Origin: Marinospirillum alkalitolerans
GTDB taxonomy: Bacteria; Pseudomonadota; Gammaproteobacteria; Pseudomonadales; Halomonadaceae
Reading direction: 5' to 3'
Length of the DNA stretch: 64,000 nt
Assembly (NCBI RefSeq): GCF_045055655.1
Contig: NZ_JBANFI010000004.1
Location: 310,001-374,000, forward strand
In this document: positions 25,019-33,722 of the stretch, in pieces
Layout: every line of letters begins with the position of its first letter
Numbering within the stretch: position 1 is the first letter of the stretch
Made by a program: the position numbers and the translations under genes
Notes under the pieces: model-generated
The model's input: the letters and a program-made list of their open reading frames with translations, nothing else
Told to the model about the DNA's origin: nothing
Database searches by the model: none

Positions 25019-25495
25019 ATGACTGAATCGATGCGTGCAGATTTTATCAATCCCTTTTTACATGCCATGCTGAATGTTTTGCGGACGATGTGCCAAATGC
25101 AACCTCAGGTTGGCAAGCCCCTGCTCAAAGAAGATGACTTTGCGCGAGGCGTGGTCACAGGCTTCGTTGACATGATGGGTGAGAGCACAACTGGCTCCCT
25201 GGCGATTTCTTTTCCGGCTGCGGTGGCTTTTGATATCGCTGAACGCATGCTGGGTGAAAAAATCACCGAAGTTGATGACACCATCCGCGACCTAGTCGGT
25301 GAGATCACCAACATGGTCTGTGGTGGTGCTAAAAAGATTCTTGCTGAAAAAGGCTATGATTTTTATCTTTCTCAGCCAGTGACTTTTGTGGGCGATAATC
25401 ACACCATTACACACAGTGTTTATGGGCCAAAAATCCTGCTGCCCTTTCACGTAGATAGCGGCGATTTTGTGGTCGAAGTCTGCTTTCGTGATTAA
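25019..25495 (+). CDS. cheX: CheX-family chemotaxis protein
   Basis: 158 residues. It has the CheX/CheC/FliY phosphatase-family motif: an acidic-Asn pair in LVGEITNMVCGGAKK (about residues 96-110), with one copy as in CheX. CheX dimers dephosphorylate CheY-P. It stands alone, away from any che operon in the window, but the window has four chemoreceptors. A GAAGGATGACTG leader precedes the ATG. A strong hairpin terminator follows at 25539. Alternative reading: a CheX-like domain serving a non-chemotaxis receiver. Confidence 0.85.
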   Translation: MTESMRADFINPFLHAMLNVLRTMCQMQPQVGKPLLKEDDFARGVVTGFVDMMGESTTGSLAISFPAAVAFDIAERMLGEKITEVDDTIRDLVGEITNMVCGGAKKILAEKGYDFYLSQPVTFVGDNHTITHSVYGPKILLPFHVDSGDFVVEVCFRD

Positions 25496-25538
25496 GCCTG
25501 TCAACGCATCGCCCTGCCTGCTTCTTTTCATCACAATT

Positions 25539-25569
25539 AAAAAGGCCCGATCTCAGATCAGGCCTTTTT
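25539..25569. terminator. bidirectional rho-independent terminator between cheX and the Smr gene
   Basis: AAAAAGGCC and GGCCTTTTT flank GATCTCAGATC, giving a long stem with a single central mismatch and A/T tails on both sides. It lies between convergent genes and can serve both. Confidence 0.85.
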
Positions 25570-25597
25570 CAGATCACTAGACTAGAGCCGCAGGGTG

Positions 25598-26155
25598 TTA
25601 TTTTTTAGTGCGCAGTAGAATATACACCGCGCCTGTACCGCCATCGGCAGGACGAGCTGAGGTAAAAGCCAGCACATCCGTCATCTGCTTCAACCACACG
25701 GCCACATGGGATTTAATGCTCGGCAACTCACCTTCTCGGTTATAAGACTTGCCATGCACCAGCAACAAGCATTTAAAACCTCGCTGTCGCCCCTCACGCA
25801 CAAAGTCAACCAGGGCAGCACGTGCCGCCTCGATGGTCATACCATGCAAATCCAAGCCTTCTTGCCATGGCAGATCACCGCGCACTAAAGCCTTCCAGCT
25901 CCTTAAGGGTAAATCTGGCACATGAAAGTGCAGTTCATCGCCGGGATTGATGGGGCGCACCTGACCATCAGATAAACCAATTTCGGCCAGATCAACTACC
26001 TCGGCCTGTGCCGCCTGCTGGCGTAAGCGCGCATTCAGCGCAGTCAAAGCAGGCGATTGACGCACATCAGCCCGGTCATCTTGAAGGCGCTTAACACCTT
26101 GCATCATCTGTTGAAAGAGCTGCTGATCGTCAGCAAAATCACTCTCTTCGTTCAC
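25598..26155 (-). CDS. Smr-domain endonuclease (SmrA/SmrB-like)
   Basis: 185 residues. The N-terminal region (DDQQLFQQMMQGVKRL) and the Smr domain (about 95-183) with LDLHGMT, LLLVHGKSYN and GGTGAVYILL fit the short stand-alone Smr proteins. In E. coli, smrB is divergent from prmB, exactly as here, and SmrB cleaves mRNA between collided ribosomes. The C-terminal sequence, however, looks closer to SmrA (HGKxxN then a WL-(T/K)xxxDV-AF pattern). Both the DLHG and HGK motifs are present, so nuclease activity is plausible. The name is left open between the two. Confidence 0.85.
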   Translation of the reverse strand: MNEESDFADDQQLFQQMMQGVKRLQDDRADVRQSPALTALNARLRQQAAQAEVVDLAEIGLSDGQVRPINPGDELHFHVPDLPLRSWKALVRGDLPWQEGLDLHGMTIEAARAALVDFVREGRQRGFKCLLLVHGKSYNREGELPSIKSHVAVWLKQMTDVLAFTSARPADGGTGAVYILLRTKK

Positions 26156-26217
26156 GATCGACTCCTTATGTTAGACTGCGAATATCCTAACATGATCACA
26201 CAGGAAATGATGCCGCC

Positions 26218-27165
26218 ATGACACCGCCTCTGACCCACCAAACCACCACCTCACTTGTGCAAGAGCTGCAAACTCTACGTGATTTTATCCGCTGGGCACT
26301 CACCCAGTTCCACTGTCATAATCTCTACTATGGTCATGGCACAGATAATGCTTGGGATGAAGCGCTGCATCTGGTCTTGGGCAGCCTGCACTTACCTTGG
26401 GATACCGATGAGCGCCTGCTCGATGCACGCCTCACTCAACTAGAGCGTGAAAAACTGGTCGAGCTGATTCGTCGTCGCTGCGAAGAAAGAACCCCCCTCC
26501 CCTATTTATTGGGCGAAAGCTGGTTTGCAGGACTGCCTTTTAAAGTCGATGCACGTGTGCTGATTCCACGCTCACCCATCAACGAGCTGATCGAAGAGGC
26601 CTTCTCCCCCTGGTTTGGTGAAGAGCACCCACCGCAACGCATTCTGGATCTGTGCACAGGTAGCGGCTGTATTGGTATTGCTTGTGCCTATGCCTTTCCA
26701 ACTGCCGAGGTGATCCTCAGTGATATTTCCAGCGATGCTTTGGATGTCGCGCAAGAGAACATTGAGCGCCACCACCTCCAGGACAGAGTGAGTGCACGTG
26801 CCTCCGATCTTTTCAGTGGTTTGCAAGGCGAAACCTTTGACCTGATTGTCAGCAACCCACCTTATGTAGATGAACATGATCTGTCGCTGATGCCAGATGA
26901 GTATCATCAAGAGCCTGAGTTGGCACTCGCCGCAGGTGAAGATGGCCTTGATCTGGTGCGCGTGATTCTTCAGCGCGCTCGACAGCATCTGAATCCAGGT
27001 GGTCTGCTGATTGTTGAGGTCGGCAACAGCCAGGTTCACCTTGAAGCTCTGCTGCCTGAGGTTCCCTTTTTATGGGTTGAGTTTGCTGCCAATGCAGCGG
27101 GCGTTTTTGTGCTCACCGCCGAGCAGCTTGAAATCCATCAAGCCGCTTTTGATGCGCTCACCTAG
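26218..27165 (+). CDS. prmB: ribosomal protein L3 N5-glutamine methyltransferase PrmB
   Basis: 315 residues. An N-terminal helical domain (about 10-95) is followed by a class I SAM methyltransferase domain with motif I LDLCTGSGCIGIA (about residues 142-154), acidic LSDISSDAL, and the catalytic NPPY tetrad (about residue 218) characteristic of HemK-type glutamine methylation. PrmB modifies Gln150 of L3 during 50S assembly. Divergent from the Smr gene and upstream of aroC, as in E. coli. The 130-base gap to aroC holds no gene. Confidence 0.93.
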   Translation: MTPPLTHQTTTSLVQELQTLRDFIRWALTQFHCHNLYYGHGTDNAWDEALHLVLGSLHLPWDTDERLLDARLTQLEREKLVELIRRRCEERTPLPYLLGESWFAGLPFKVDARVLIPRSPINELIEEAFSPWFGEEHPPQRILDLCTGSGCIGIACAYAFPTAEVILSDISSDALDVAQENIERHHLQDRVSARASDLFSGLQGETFDLIVSNPPYVDEHDLSLMPDEYHQEPELALAAGEDGLDLVRVILQRARQHLNPGGLLIVEVGNSQVHLEALLPEVPFLWVEFAANAAGVFVLTAEQLEIHQAAFDALT

Positions 27166-27295
27166 GGAAGCTTTGATCAACATCATCAGCGCAGCACCAC
27201 CAAGCGCAAGAGTGAATCAGGGGTTTTCTGGCTCAAGCACTGTGCATTCAATGACTTGCATAACATATTACTTACGAACACGATAGGTATCATCT

Positions 27296-28396
27296 ATGTC
27301 AGGCAATACTCTCGGTCGTCTTTTTACCGTCACGACTTTTGGTGAAAGCCACGGCCCCGCTCTGGGCGCTATTATTGATGGCTGCCCACCCGGTTTAGCA
27401 CTGTGCGAGGCCGATCTGCAAATTGATCTGGATCGTCGTAAACCCGGCACCAGCCGGCATACCACGCAACGCCGTGAGGCGGATCAAGTCAAGATTCTCT
27501 CCGGTGTTTTTGAGGGCAAAACCACAGGCACGCCGATCGGGCTGCTGATTGAAAATACCGATCAGCGCTCGAAAGACTATGGCGAGATCCAGCACCAGTT
27601 TCGTCCAGCCCATGCTGACTACACCTATCAGCAAAAATACGGCATTCGCGATCATCGTGGCGGCGGACGTAGCTCTGCACGCGAAACAGCCATGCGTGTT
27701 GCCGCAGGGGCCATCGCCAAAAAATACCTACTGGAAGAATATGGCGTGCGAATTCGTGGCTACCTCAGCCAACTTGGCCCGATCAAAATCAGCCAATTCG
27801 ATTGGGATGAAGTCGAACGTAATCCCTTCTTCTGCCCAGACGCCAGCCAGGTTGCAGCACTCGAAGACTATATGGACGCACTGCGTAAAGAGGGCGAGTC
27901 GATAGGCGCGCGCATTAATGTCGTTGCAGAAGGCCTCCCTGTGGGACTGGGTGAACCCATTTTTGATCGACTTGATGCCGATATCGCCCATGCGATGATG
28001 TCCATCAATGCCGTCAAGGGCGTCGAGATCGGCGCTGGCTTTGCCTGCGTGGAGCAAAAAGGCAGCGAACATCGTGATGAAATGACACCTGAAGGCTTTC
28101 TGAGCAATCAAGCCGGCGGCATCCTGGGCGGCATTTCGACTGGGCAAGATATTTTGGTCAGTATCGCACTCAAGCCAACATCCAGCCTGCGCCTACCGGG
28201 TCGTGGGGTCGATCGCCATGGGCAAGCCTGCGAGATTATCACCAAGGGGCGCCATGATCCCTGTGTCGGCATTCGCGCGACCCCGATCGCAGAAGCCATG
28301 CTGGCTTTGGTACTGATGGATCATCTACTGCGCCATCGCGGTCAGAATGCGCGCGTCCACTCTACAACCCCCTTGATCCCGCCTAGCGTGATTTAA
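27296..28396 (+). CDS. aroC: chorismate synthase
   Basis: 366 residues, the normal length. Signatures are GESHGPALGAIIDGCPPG near residue 16, HRGGGRSSARET(A) near residue 117 and the C-terminal RHDPCVGIRATPIAEAM. The enzyme eliminates phosphate from EPSP to give chorismate using reduced FMN, the last common step of aromatic amino acid synthesis; cytoplasmic. It follows prmB in the same direction. There is no clear T-rich terminator directly after the stop; a long-loop inverted repeat lies 30 bases further on. Confidence 0.96.
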   Translation: MSGNTLGRLFTVTTFGESHGPALGAIIDGCPPGLALCEADLQIDLDRRKPGTSRHTTQRREADQVKILSGVFEGKTTGTPIGLLIENTDQRSKDYGEIQHQFRPAHADYTYQQKYGIRDHRGGGRSSARETAMRVAAGAIAKKYLLEEYGVRIRGYLSQLGPIKISQFDWDEVERNPFFCPDASQVAALEDYMDALRKEGESIGARINVVAEGLPVGLGEPIFDRLDADIAHAMMSINAVKGVEIGAGFACVEQKGSEHRDEMTPEGFLSNQAGGILGGISTGQDILVSIALKPTSSLRLPGRGVDRHGQACEIITKGRHDPCVGIRATPIAEAMLALVLMDHLLRHRGQNARVHSTTPLIPPSVI

Positions 28397-28425
28397 TTTT
28401 TTTACCTTCTATAGCAGTTTATAAA

Positions 28426-28479
28426 TGGCCTATTGACGCAGACAAGAGTTTTTTCTTCTTTTATGCTCGCAATAGGCCA
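28426..28479. promoter_or_regulatory. long-loop inverted repeat between aroC and the PHA cluster
   Basis: TGGCCTATTG (28426-28435) and CAATAGGCCA (28470-28479) are exact reverse complements, extended by CG/CG with one bulged A, around a 34-base loop containing a T-rich stretch. It could be a hairpin ending aroC transcription, although few Ts follow, or an operator region for the downstream gene. Confidence 0.45.
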
Positions 28480-28596
28480 GTTTTATGCTACCTTTTAAAC
28501 TTCTGTTCTTTTTAGCGACTATATCGCAGTTGCGTTAAGCAACACTTCTTGGTTAAATAGAACCAAAGTCGGACGCACTAACACAGAGGTTGTCCC

Positions 28597-28839
28597 GTGA
28601 AAGTGAACGTAGAAATTGATATGACGCCTGAAGAGTTCCGTAAGGCGATGGGGTTACCTGATGTACAACCCCTGCAAGAGGAACTGATGCGCAGAATCCA
28701 AGAACAGATGGAAGCTGGCGTTGAAGGCTACGATGCCCTCTCCCTTCTTAAACCCTTTGTTTCTCAGAGCTTTGACTCAGTCAACACCTATCAAAAAATG
28801 ATGATGGACCTGATGTCGAGCTATGGGAAATCCAGCTAG
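28597..28839 (+). CDS. DUF6489-family small protein, PHA-cluster associated
   Basis: 80 residues. The N-terminus (VNVEIDMTPEEFRKAMGLPD) and PLQEELMRRIQEQM match the DUF6489 pattern, a small alpha-helical family of unknown function. The rest is amphipathic helix ending in a KMMMDLMSS stretch, so a coat- or phasin-like association with granules is possible but unproven. The start is GTG at 28597 with GAGGT seven bases upstream. It precedes the phasin by 213 bases in the same direction. Confidence 0.75.
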   Translation: MKVNVEIDMTPEEFRKAMGLPDVQPLQEELMRRIQEQMEAGVEGYDALSLLKPFVSQSFDSVNTYQKMMMDLMSSYGKSS

Positions 28840-28977
28840 CTAGATAAGCTATCTATTTAAATCGGGTTTAATAAGAGGGAGTTTTAAAAAAGTTCTTCAT
28901 TAAGCTTTAATAGGAATGTCATTTGATCACCACAATCCGTCTTCAGACTGTTTGTGAAAGCTTTTAAATGAACAAAA

Positions 28978-28997
28978 CTTGCACATCAATGTACAAG
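28978..28997. promoter_or_regulatory. imperfect palindrome upstream of the phasin gene
   Basis: CTTGCACAT-CA-ATGTACAAG is a 20-base dyad with one mismatch, 55 bases before the phasin start. A TATACT hexamer follows at 29010-29015. The palindrome covers the place a -35 element would be and could be an operator for a PHA regulator; no regulator gene is in the window. Confidence 0.4.
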
Positions 28998-29052
28998 GGC
29001 TGTTCAATATATACTGGGCTTTTGCCCACCACTTGACGTAATGGAGTAGACT

Positions 29053-29481
29053 ATGATTCAAGATAAAGCCATGCAAGACAAAATGATGAACGCCTTCACT
29101 GAGCAAACCAAAAACCTCTATACCCCAATGCGTAAAATCAACGCTTTGCTGGTTGAGAACATGGAAAAAATGACTGACTTTCAACTGGAAGCCCTGAAGG
29201 CTTATAGCCATATGGGTCTGTCACAGATGAAGCAGGCGACAGAAGTCAAGGATGCAGATACCGTACGCGATTACAGCGCTTCTCAGGCTGAAATGATGAG
29301 CAACCTGAGCAAGAAAATTCTTGAAGATGCGAAGACCATGGCTGATATGAGCATGGAATTCAAAGCTGAAGTTGAAAAGATTCTTGAACAGTCTCGCAGC
29401 CAGGCTTTCAATAAAGCAGCTGAAGAAACCAAAGCTGAAGCTAAGCCAGCCGCTAAGCCAGCTGCTGCAGCGGCAAAATAA
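29053..29481 (+). CDS. phaP: phasin
   Basis: 142 residues, almost wholly amphipathic helix (about 1-118), with phasin-type spacing (FTEQTKNLYTPMRKINALL, NMEKMTDFQLEALKAY) and a C-terminal Ala/Lys/Pro tail (about 124-142) as in many phasins. Phasins coat polyhydroxyalkanoate granules and set granule size and number. GGAG precedes the ATG. Two hairpins, the second a strong terminator, separate it from phaC, allowing much higher phasin than synthase expression. Confidence 0.9.
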   Translation: MIQDKAMQDKMMNAFTEQTKNLYTPMRKINALLVENMEKMTDFQLEALKAYSHMGLSQMKQATEVKDADTVRDYSASQAEMMSNLSKKILEDAKTMADMSMEFKAEVEKILEQSRSQAFNKAAEETKAEAKPAAKPAAAAAK

Positions 29482-29502
29482 GCTGAGCGCGACATATGTT
29501 CA

Positions 29503-29529
29503 GTTCACGCCAGCAACACTGACGTGAAC
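29503..29529 (+). other. intergenic hairpin between phaP and phaC
   Basis: GTTCACG-C-CAG, a five-base loop, CTG-A-CGTGAAC form a stem of ten pairs with one internal mismatch, starting 21 bases after the phaP stop and eight bases before the terminator stem. It may stabilise the phaP mRNA 3' end. Confidence 0.6.
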
Positions 29530-29536
29530 AGCAATA

Positions 29537-29559
29537 AGGGGCCTCTGCGCCCCTTTTTT
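29537..29559 (+). terminator. rho-independent terminator after phaP
   Basis: AGGGGC, a six-base loop and GCCCCT form a GC-rich stem followed directly by TTTTTT. It lies 26 bases before the phaC start, so phaC is probably expressed by readthrough or from a weak internal promoter. Confidence 0.85.
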
Positions 29560-29585
29560 ATCTGGACAGTCAGAGGGTGAGACGC

Positions 29586-31439
29586 ATGAGCGATCAAGTT
29601 TCAGATCAAGGGCAGGATACTTATAATCCTGCGGAAATGTTTGAATGGATGACCAAGGCGAACGAACGCTACCAAGCAGTGATCGAGCAGCTTGTCAGCC
29701 GTAATGAAGGTGGCATGAGTGACTCGTCGATGTCTGTCATGAGCGATATGGCAGGACATTTTCAATCGCTTGGAGAACAGCTCACCAGTAACCCGATGGT
29801 CTTGTTTGATGAGCAGATGAGCCTGATGCAAGGTCAGATGGAACTGTGGCAGGCCACAGCCCGCGAGCTACTGGGTGAAAAAAATGTCGAAGCAGTGATT
29901 GAGCCTGCCAAGGATGATCGGCGTTTCACTGATCCGGAATGGACGGACAACCTGATCTTCAACTTCATCAAACAGTCTTATCTGCTCTATGCACGTTGTC
30001 TGCTGAATATCGTGCATGGCGTTGAAGGGCTCAGTGACCATACTCGTCAACAGCTCGATTTTTATGCGCGTCAGTATGTCAATGCCCTCTCCCCCTCCAA
30101 CTCGATTTTCACCAATCCTGAAGTGATGCGCCGCACTCTGGCGACACGCGGCCAGAATCTGCTCAAAGGCATGGAACAGCTTGCCCGGGATTTAAAAGAA
30201 AGCGCAGAAGGCCTGAATGTCACTATGACCGACCGTAGCGCCTTTAAGCTCGGTGAGAACGTGGCGACGACACCTGGGCAGGTGGTCTTTCAGAACCGCT
30301 TGATTCAGCTGATTCAATACCAGCCAACGACAGAAAAGCAGTACAAAACTCCCCTTCTGGTTGTGCCACCTTGGATCAACAAGTATTACATTCTTGACCT
30401 GCGCGAAAGCAACTCTTTGGTCAAGTGGCTCACCGATCAAGGCCACAGCGTCTTTATTATCTCTTGGGCCAACCCAGGTCCCAGCATGCGTGATTATGGC
30501 TGGGCAGAGTACATGGAAGAAGGTACCCTGGCAGCCATTGAAGCCGTGAAAAAACAAACCGGTGAGCAGAAGGTTAATCTACTCTCCTACTGTATTGGCG
30601 GCACTTTAACAGCCACCACCCTGGCTTATTTAGCAGCACAAAAACAGGCCGATCAGATTCAGTCTGTCACCTATATGGCCACACTGCAGGACTTCTCCGA
30701 GCCTGGCGAGATCAAGGTCTTTATTAATGAGTCCAGCCTGCAAGGTATAGAAAAACAACTGGATCGTACTGGCTACCTGGATGGCCGCGTGATGGCCTTC
30801 AGTTTTAACCTGCTGCGCGAAAATGATCTTTTCTGGTCTTTCTTTATCAACAACTATCTAAAGGGAGAGCGCCCTGCTGCCTTTGATTTGTTGTACTGGA
30901 ATACTGATGGCACCAATATGCCAGCAGCCATGCACAAGTTCTACCTGCGCAATATGTATCAGAATAATCGTCTGATCCAACCCGAGGGTATCGAGCTCAA
31001 AGGCGTGAAGATCGATCTGCGTCAGATCAAAACACCCGCCTACTTTGTTTCGACGATTCAGGATCATATCGCTCAATGGAAGTCCACCTACAAGGGCGCC
31101 CAGGTGCACTCTGGCCCAGTCGAGTTTGTGTTATCTGGATCGGGGCATATTGCCGGAATAGTGAATCCGCCCAATAAAGTGAAGTACGGCTACTGGACCA
31201 ACAAAAAACTGGCGGATACGGCAGACGGCTGGTTTGCCGGTGCGGAGAAGAACGAAGGCTCCTGGTGGCCTCACTGGCAGAACTGGATGCTGGAACAAGG
31301 CCATGTGAAGGCTGAGGAACAGGTGCCTGCACGCCTGCCAGAAAAAGGCAAGCTGAGTGTGATTGAAGCTGCGCCCGGCAGCTATGTTCGTAAAACCATT
31401 GCAGAAGTGCTGCAAGAAGAACTGACACCAGAGAAGTAA
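29586..31439 (+). CDS. phaC: class I poly(3-hydroxyalkanoate) synthase
   Basis: 617 residues. The N-terminal PhaC domain (about 110-280) leads into an alpha/beta-hydrolase fold. The catalytic Cys336 lies in the lipase-like box SYCIGG, with Asp in STIQDHIAQW and His in SGSGHIAGIVNPP; Trp at WWPHW is also typical. It polymerises 3-hydroxyacyl-CoA on granule surfaces. The ATG at 29586 is preferred since GAGGG lies upstream; an in-frame GTG starts three codons earlier. No phaA, phaB or phaE is nearby, fitting class I with separate monomer supply genes. A strong terminator follows. Confidence 0.95.
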   Translation: MSDQVSDQGQDTYNPAEMFEWMTKANERYQAVIEQLVSRNEGGMSDSSMSVMSDMAGHFQSLGEQLTSNPMVLFDEQMSLMQGQMELWQATARELLGEKNVEAVIEPAKDDRRFTDPEWTDNLIFNFIKQSYLLYARCLLNIVHGVEGLSDHTRQQLDFYARQYVNALSPSNSIFTNPEVMRRTLATRGQNLLKGMEQLARDLKESAEGLNVTMTDRSAFKLGENVATTPGQVVFQNRLIQLIQYQPTTEKQYKTPLLVVPPWINKYYILDLRESNSLVKWLTDQGHSVFIISWANPGPSMRDYGWAEYMEEGTLAAIEAVKKQTGEQKVNLLSYCIGGTLTATTLAYLAAQKQADQIQSVTYMATLQDFSEPGEIKVFINESSLQGIEKQLDRTGYLDGRVMAFSFNLLRENDLFWSFFINNYLKGERPAAFDLLYWNTDGTNMPAAMHKFYLRNMYQNNRLIQPEGIELKGVKIDLRQIKTPAYFVSTIQDHIAQWKSTYKGAQVHSGPVEFVLSGSGHIAGIVNPPNKVKYGYWTNKKLADTADGWFAGAEKNEGSWWPHWQNWMLEQGHVKAEEQVPARLPEKGKLSVIEAAPGSYVRKTIAEVLQEELTPEK

Positions 31440-31460
31440 TCCGCTTCCTTGCGTGTCTAC

Positions 31461-31492
31461 AAACCGAACCTGCTGCCAGGTTCGGTTTTTTT
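31461..31492. terminator. bidirectional terminator between phaC and the chemoreceptor gene
   Basis: AAACCGAACCTG, a four-base loop and CAGGTTCGGTTT form a perfect 12-bp stem with a run of seven Ts on the plus side and three As on the other. It serves phaC and probably the convergent chemoreceptor gene. Confidence 0.88.
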
Positions 31493-31542
31493 GTTAGCGC
31501 GGAGCTGAATCAATTCTGAAAATAATTAAGCTCTTGAAGGAC

Positions 31543-33468
31543 TTAGACTTTAAAGCGCCCAACCAGCTGCTGCAGCTCTTGCGCCACCTGATTAAGCTGG
31601 GTGCCACTTTGAGCAACATCCTGCGCCGAATGACTCGTCTGACCACTCAGTGCGACAATACGCTCTAGATTACGATTCAGCTCATCAACTGTACTACTTT
31701 GCTGCTCGGTCGCAGAAGCTATCTGGATATTCATCCCTTCGATCTGCTGAATGCCAGAGGTGATAGAAATCAGCGCTTGCCCAGCGGCCTCAGCATTCGC
31801 CGTTGTGGCATCAGAACGGGCATTGCTGGCCCGCATGGAGTCGACTGCGGTGGTAATACGCTGACGCAGTTGATCGACAGTGGCCTGAATCTGCTCTGTG
31901 GAGTCATGGGTGCGCGCCGCCAGTGTACGCACTTCATCCGCGACGACGGCAAAACCCCGCCCTGCTTCACCCGCACGCGCTGCCTCTATCGCGGCATTCA
32001 GCGCCAGCAGGTTCGTCTGCTCGGCGATAGCTCGTATCACATCCATGACTTGACCGATTTGCTCACCGGATTGCTGCAGTTTTTCAACTTCGGTGGCTGT
32101 TGAGCGGATGACCTCCGCCTGTTCTTGGATCGAGCTCACGACCGTGCGAACTCTTTCTGTACCCTGCTCTGTCTCTTGCCCACCCTGCTGAGCAGCGATC
32201 GAGGCATCCTGCGCATGGCGTGCGACTTCTTCGACCGTCGCGACCAGCTGATTCATCGCAGCAGCAATCTGATCCACTTCGCTTTGTTGATTATCCATAT
32301 CGCTTCCCATGCTAAGGCTTGCACTTTCTACCCGCTGAGCATGGCCGGCCAGCTCCTGTGCCGTACCACCGATATCACTGACCAGCTGGCGAATCCGATC
32401 CACAAACTGGTTAAAGGCTTCCGCTAGCTGGCCAAGTTCATCACGCCGTGAGATCTGAAGCTGCTGCGTCAAATCCGCTTCTCCTTGAGCAATATCGCGC
32501 ATCCGCGCCACCATACGCTGAATCGGCCGCACCTGCTGGCGTGCCACGAGGACAATAATCAGTGTTAGTGCCGCAAGCACGCTGAGAATGACCAGACCGA
32601 TACTCCACAGCAAGGCTTCGGTGGTTGCAGTAAAATTCTGACTCGGCACCGAGACACCAACCGTCCATCGCGGCGTGTTGGGAATCGGGCTCCACACCAT
32701 CGTCACCGACTCGCCATTCAGATTCAAAATATCGCCCATACCCGCTTCACCACGCACAAAACGGCGGCCATGCTGATCGAGTCCTTGATAGCCATGTCGA
32801 TCAGCATCGGTCACATTGATCTGCATCCGTGCTTGAGGCGCTGGGTGAGCCACCATCATGCCTGTCCCATCCACCACCCAGCCATAGCTGCCGGCTCCCA
32901 TCTCAAGACTGGCGACAATCTGCGACAGCTCCTCCATCGACAAGGAGATCCCCAGCAAACCAACCGCTTGTCCGTCAGAATCACGAACTACCTGCGCCAT
33001 CACGGCCACAGGGTTACCCATCACCACTGATAGCAAGGGCTGAGTCAGGACTCGCTCTTGCTGCTTGCGCACCAGTAACTCTTGAAAGTAATCACGACCA
33101 CTAATATCAAAGCGCTGTCCGGTATGGATCAGCGCCTGCCCATTAGGTTGGGCAAAGAAGAAGGATTCCACCGCCAGATCACCGCCATGCTGCTCGATCA
33201 GCCAGCCTTCGACCTCCTCCAAGGTTTGTGCATGACGCAATTCATGGGCTGAGGACAGAGCTTGCATCCACATGCGATAGCCATCTAGCCAGCGCGCCAC
33301 TTCAGCGCCGCGCGCCTCGACTTGACGACGGCTACCTTCTTCAATCAATGGGGGGACAGCTTGATTCAACTGCGAGGTCACTAGAAGACCGAGTAGCAGA
33401 AAACCAATGAGGAGCGGTAACAAGACCGCCATGAGTAAACGCTGCATCATAGAGAGTTGATTCAACAT
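31543..33468 (-). CDS. methyl-accepting chemotaxis protein with dCache sensor
   Basis: 641 residues. TM1 (about 10-30), a periplasmic region of about 250 residues with double-Cache features (FDISGRDYFQELL, GLLGISLSMEELSQI, GSYGWVVDGTGMMVAHP), TM2 (about 285-310), HAMP (about 312-365) and a signalling domain whose tip is QTNLLALNAAIEAARAGE. dCache receptors usually bind amino acids, amines or organic acids; ligand cannot be called. No C-terminal CheR-binding pentapeptide is seen (ends GRFKV). Divergent from the Mrp operon. Confidence 0.92.
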   Translation of the reverse strand: MLNQLSMMQRLLMAVLLPLLIGFLLLGLLVTSQLNQAVPPLIEEGSRRQVEARGAEVARWLDGYRMWMQALSSAHELRHAQTLEEVEGWLIEQHGGDLAVESFFFAQPNGQALIHTGQRFDISGRDYFQELLVRKQQERVLTQPLLSVVMGNPVAVMAQVVRDSDGQAVGLLGISLSMEELSQIVASLEMGAGSYGWVVDGTGMMVAHPAPQARMQINVTDADRHGYQGLDQHGRRFVRGEAGMGDILNLNGESVTMVWSPIPNTPRWTVGVSVPSQNFTATTEALLWSIGLVILSVLAALTLIIVLVARQQVRPIQRMVARMRDIAQGEADLTQQLQISRRDELGQLAEAFNQFVDRIRQLVSDIGGTAQELAGHAQRVESASLSMGSDMDNQQSEVDQIAAAMNQLVATVEEVARHAQDASIAAQQGGQETEQGTERVRTVVSSIQEQAEVIRSTATEVEKLQQSGEQIGQVMDVIRAIAEQTNLLALNAAIEAARAGEAGRGFAVVADEVRTLAARTHDSTEQIQATVDQLRQRITTAVDSMRASNARSDATTANAEAAGQALISITSGIQQIEGMNIQIASATEQQSSTVDELNRNLERIVALSGQTSHSAQDVAQSGTQLNQVAQELQQLVGRFKV

Positions 33469-33627
33469 GCTTCCCTGATCTCCTTGTTGTTATTGCCATA
33501 TCCGCATGGCTTTGGAGTCTATGACTCTAATCAATCCACCTCCCAGGGGTCAAGAAAGAAGAATTCTATAGACGCAACTCATTGAAAATGCACCCATGCT
33601 GGGGAACTTCTTCGCGCTTTTCCTCTC

Positions 33628-33655
33628 TTTGTTAACAAACGGTTTAGTTTAATAT
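33628..33655 (+). promoter_or_regulatory. palindrome and possible -10 upstream of the Mrp operon
   Basis: TTTGTTAACAAA (33628-33639) is a perfect 12-base palindrome; TAATAT (33650-33655) could be a -10 element. The palindrome would overlap a -35 region, so it is a candidate control site of the Mrp operon. Promoter match is weak. Confidence 0.3.
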
Positions 33656-33722
33656 CTGCTTAGCTTGGGTCACTTGCAGCCGAATGCTAAACTGCCAGCA
33701 TCCACGGATATCAGGAGTTACG

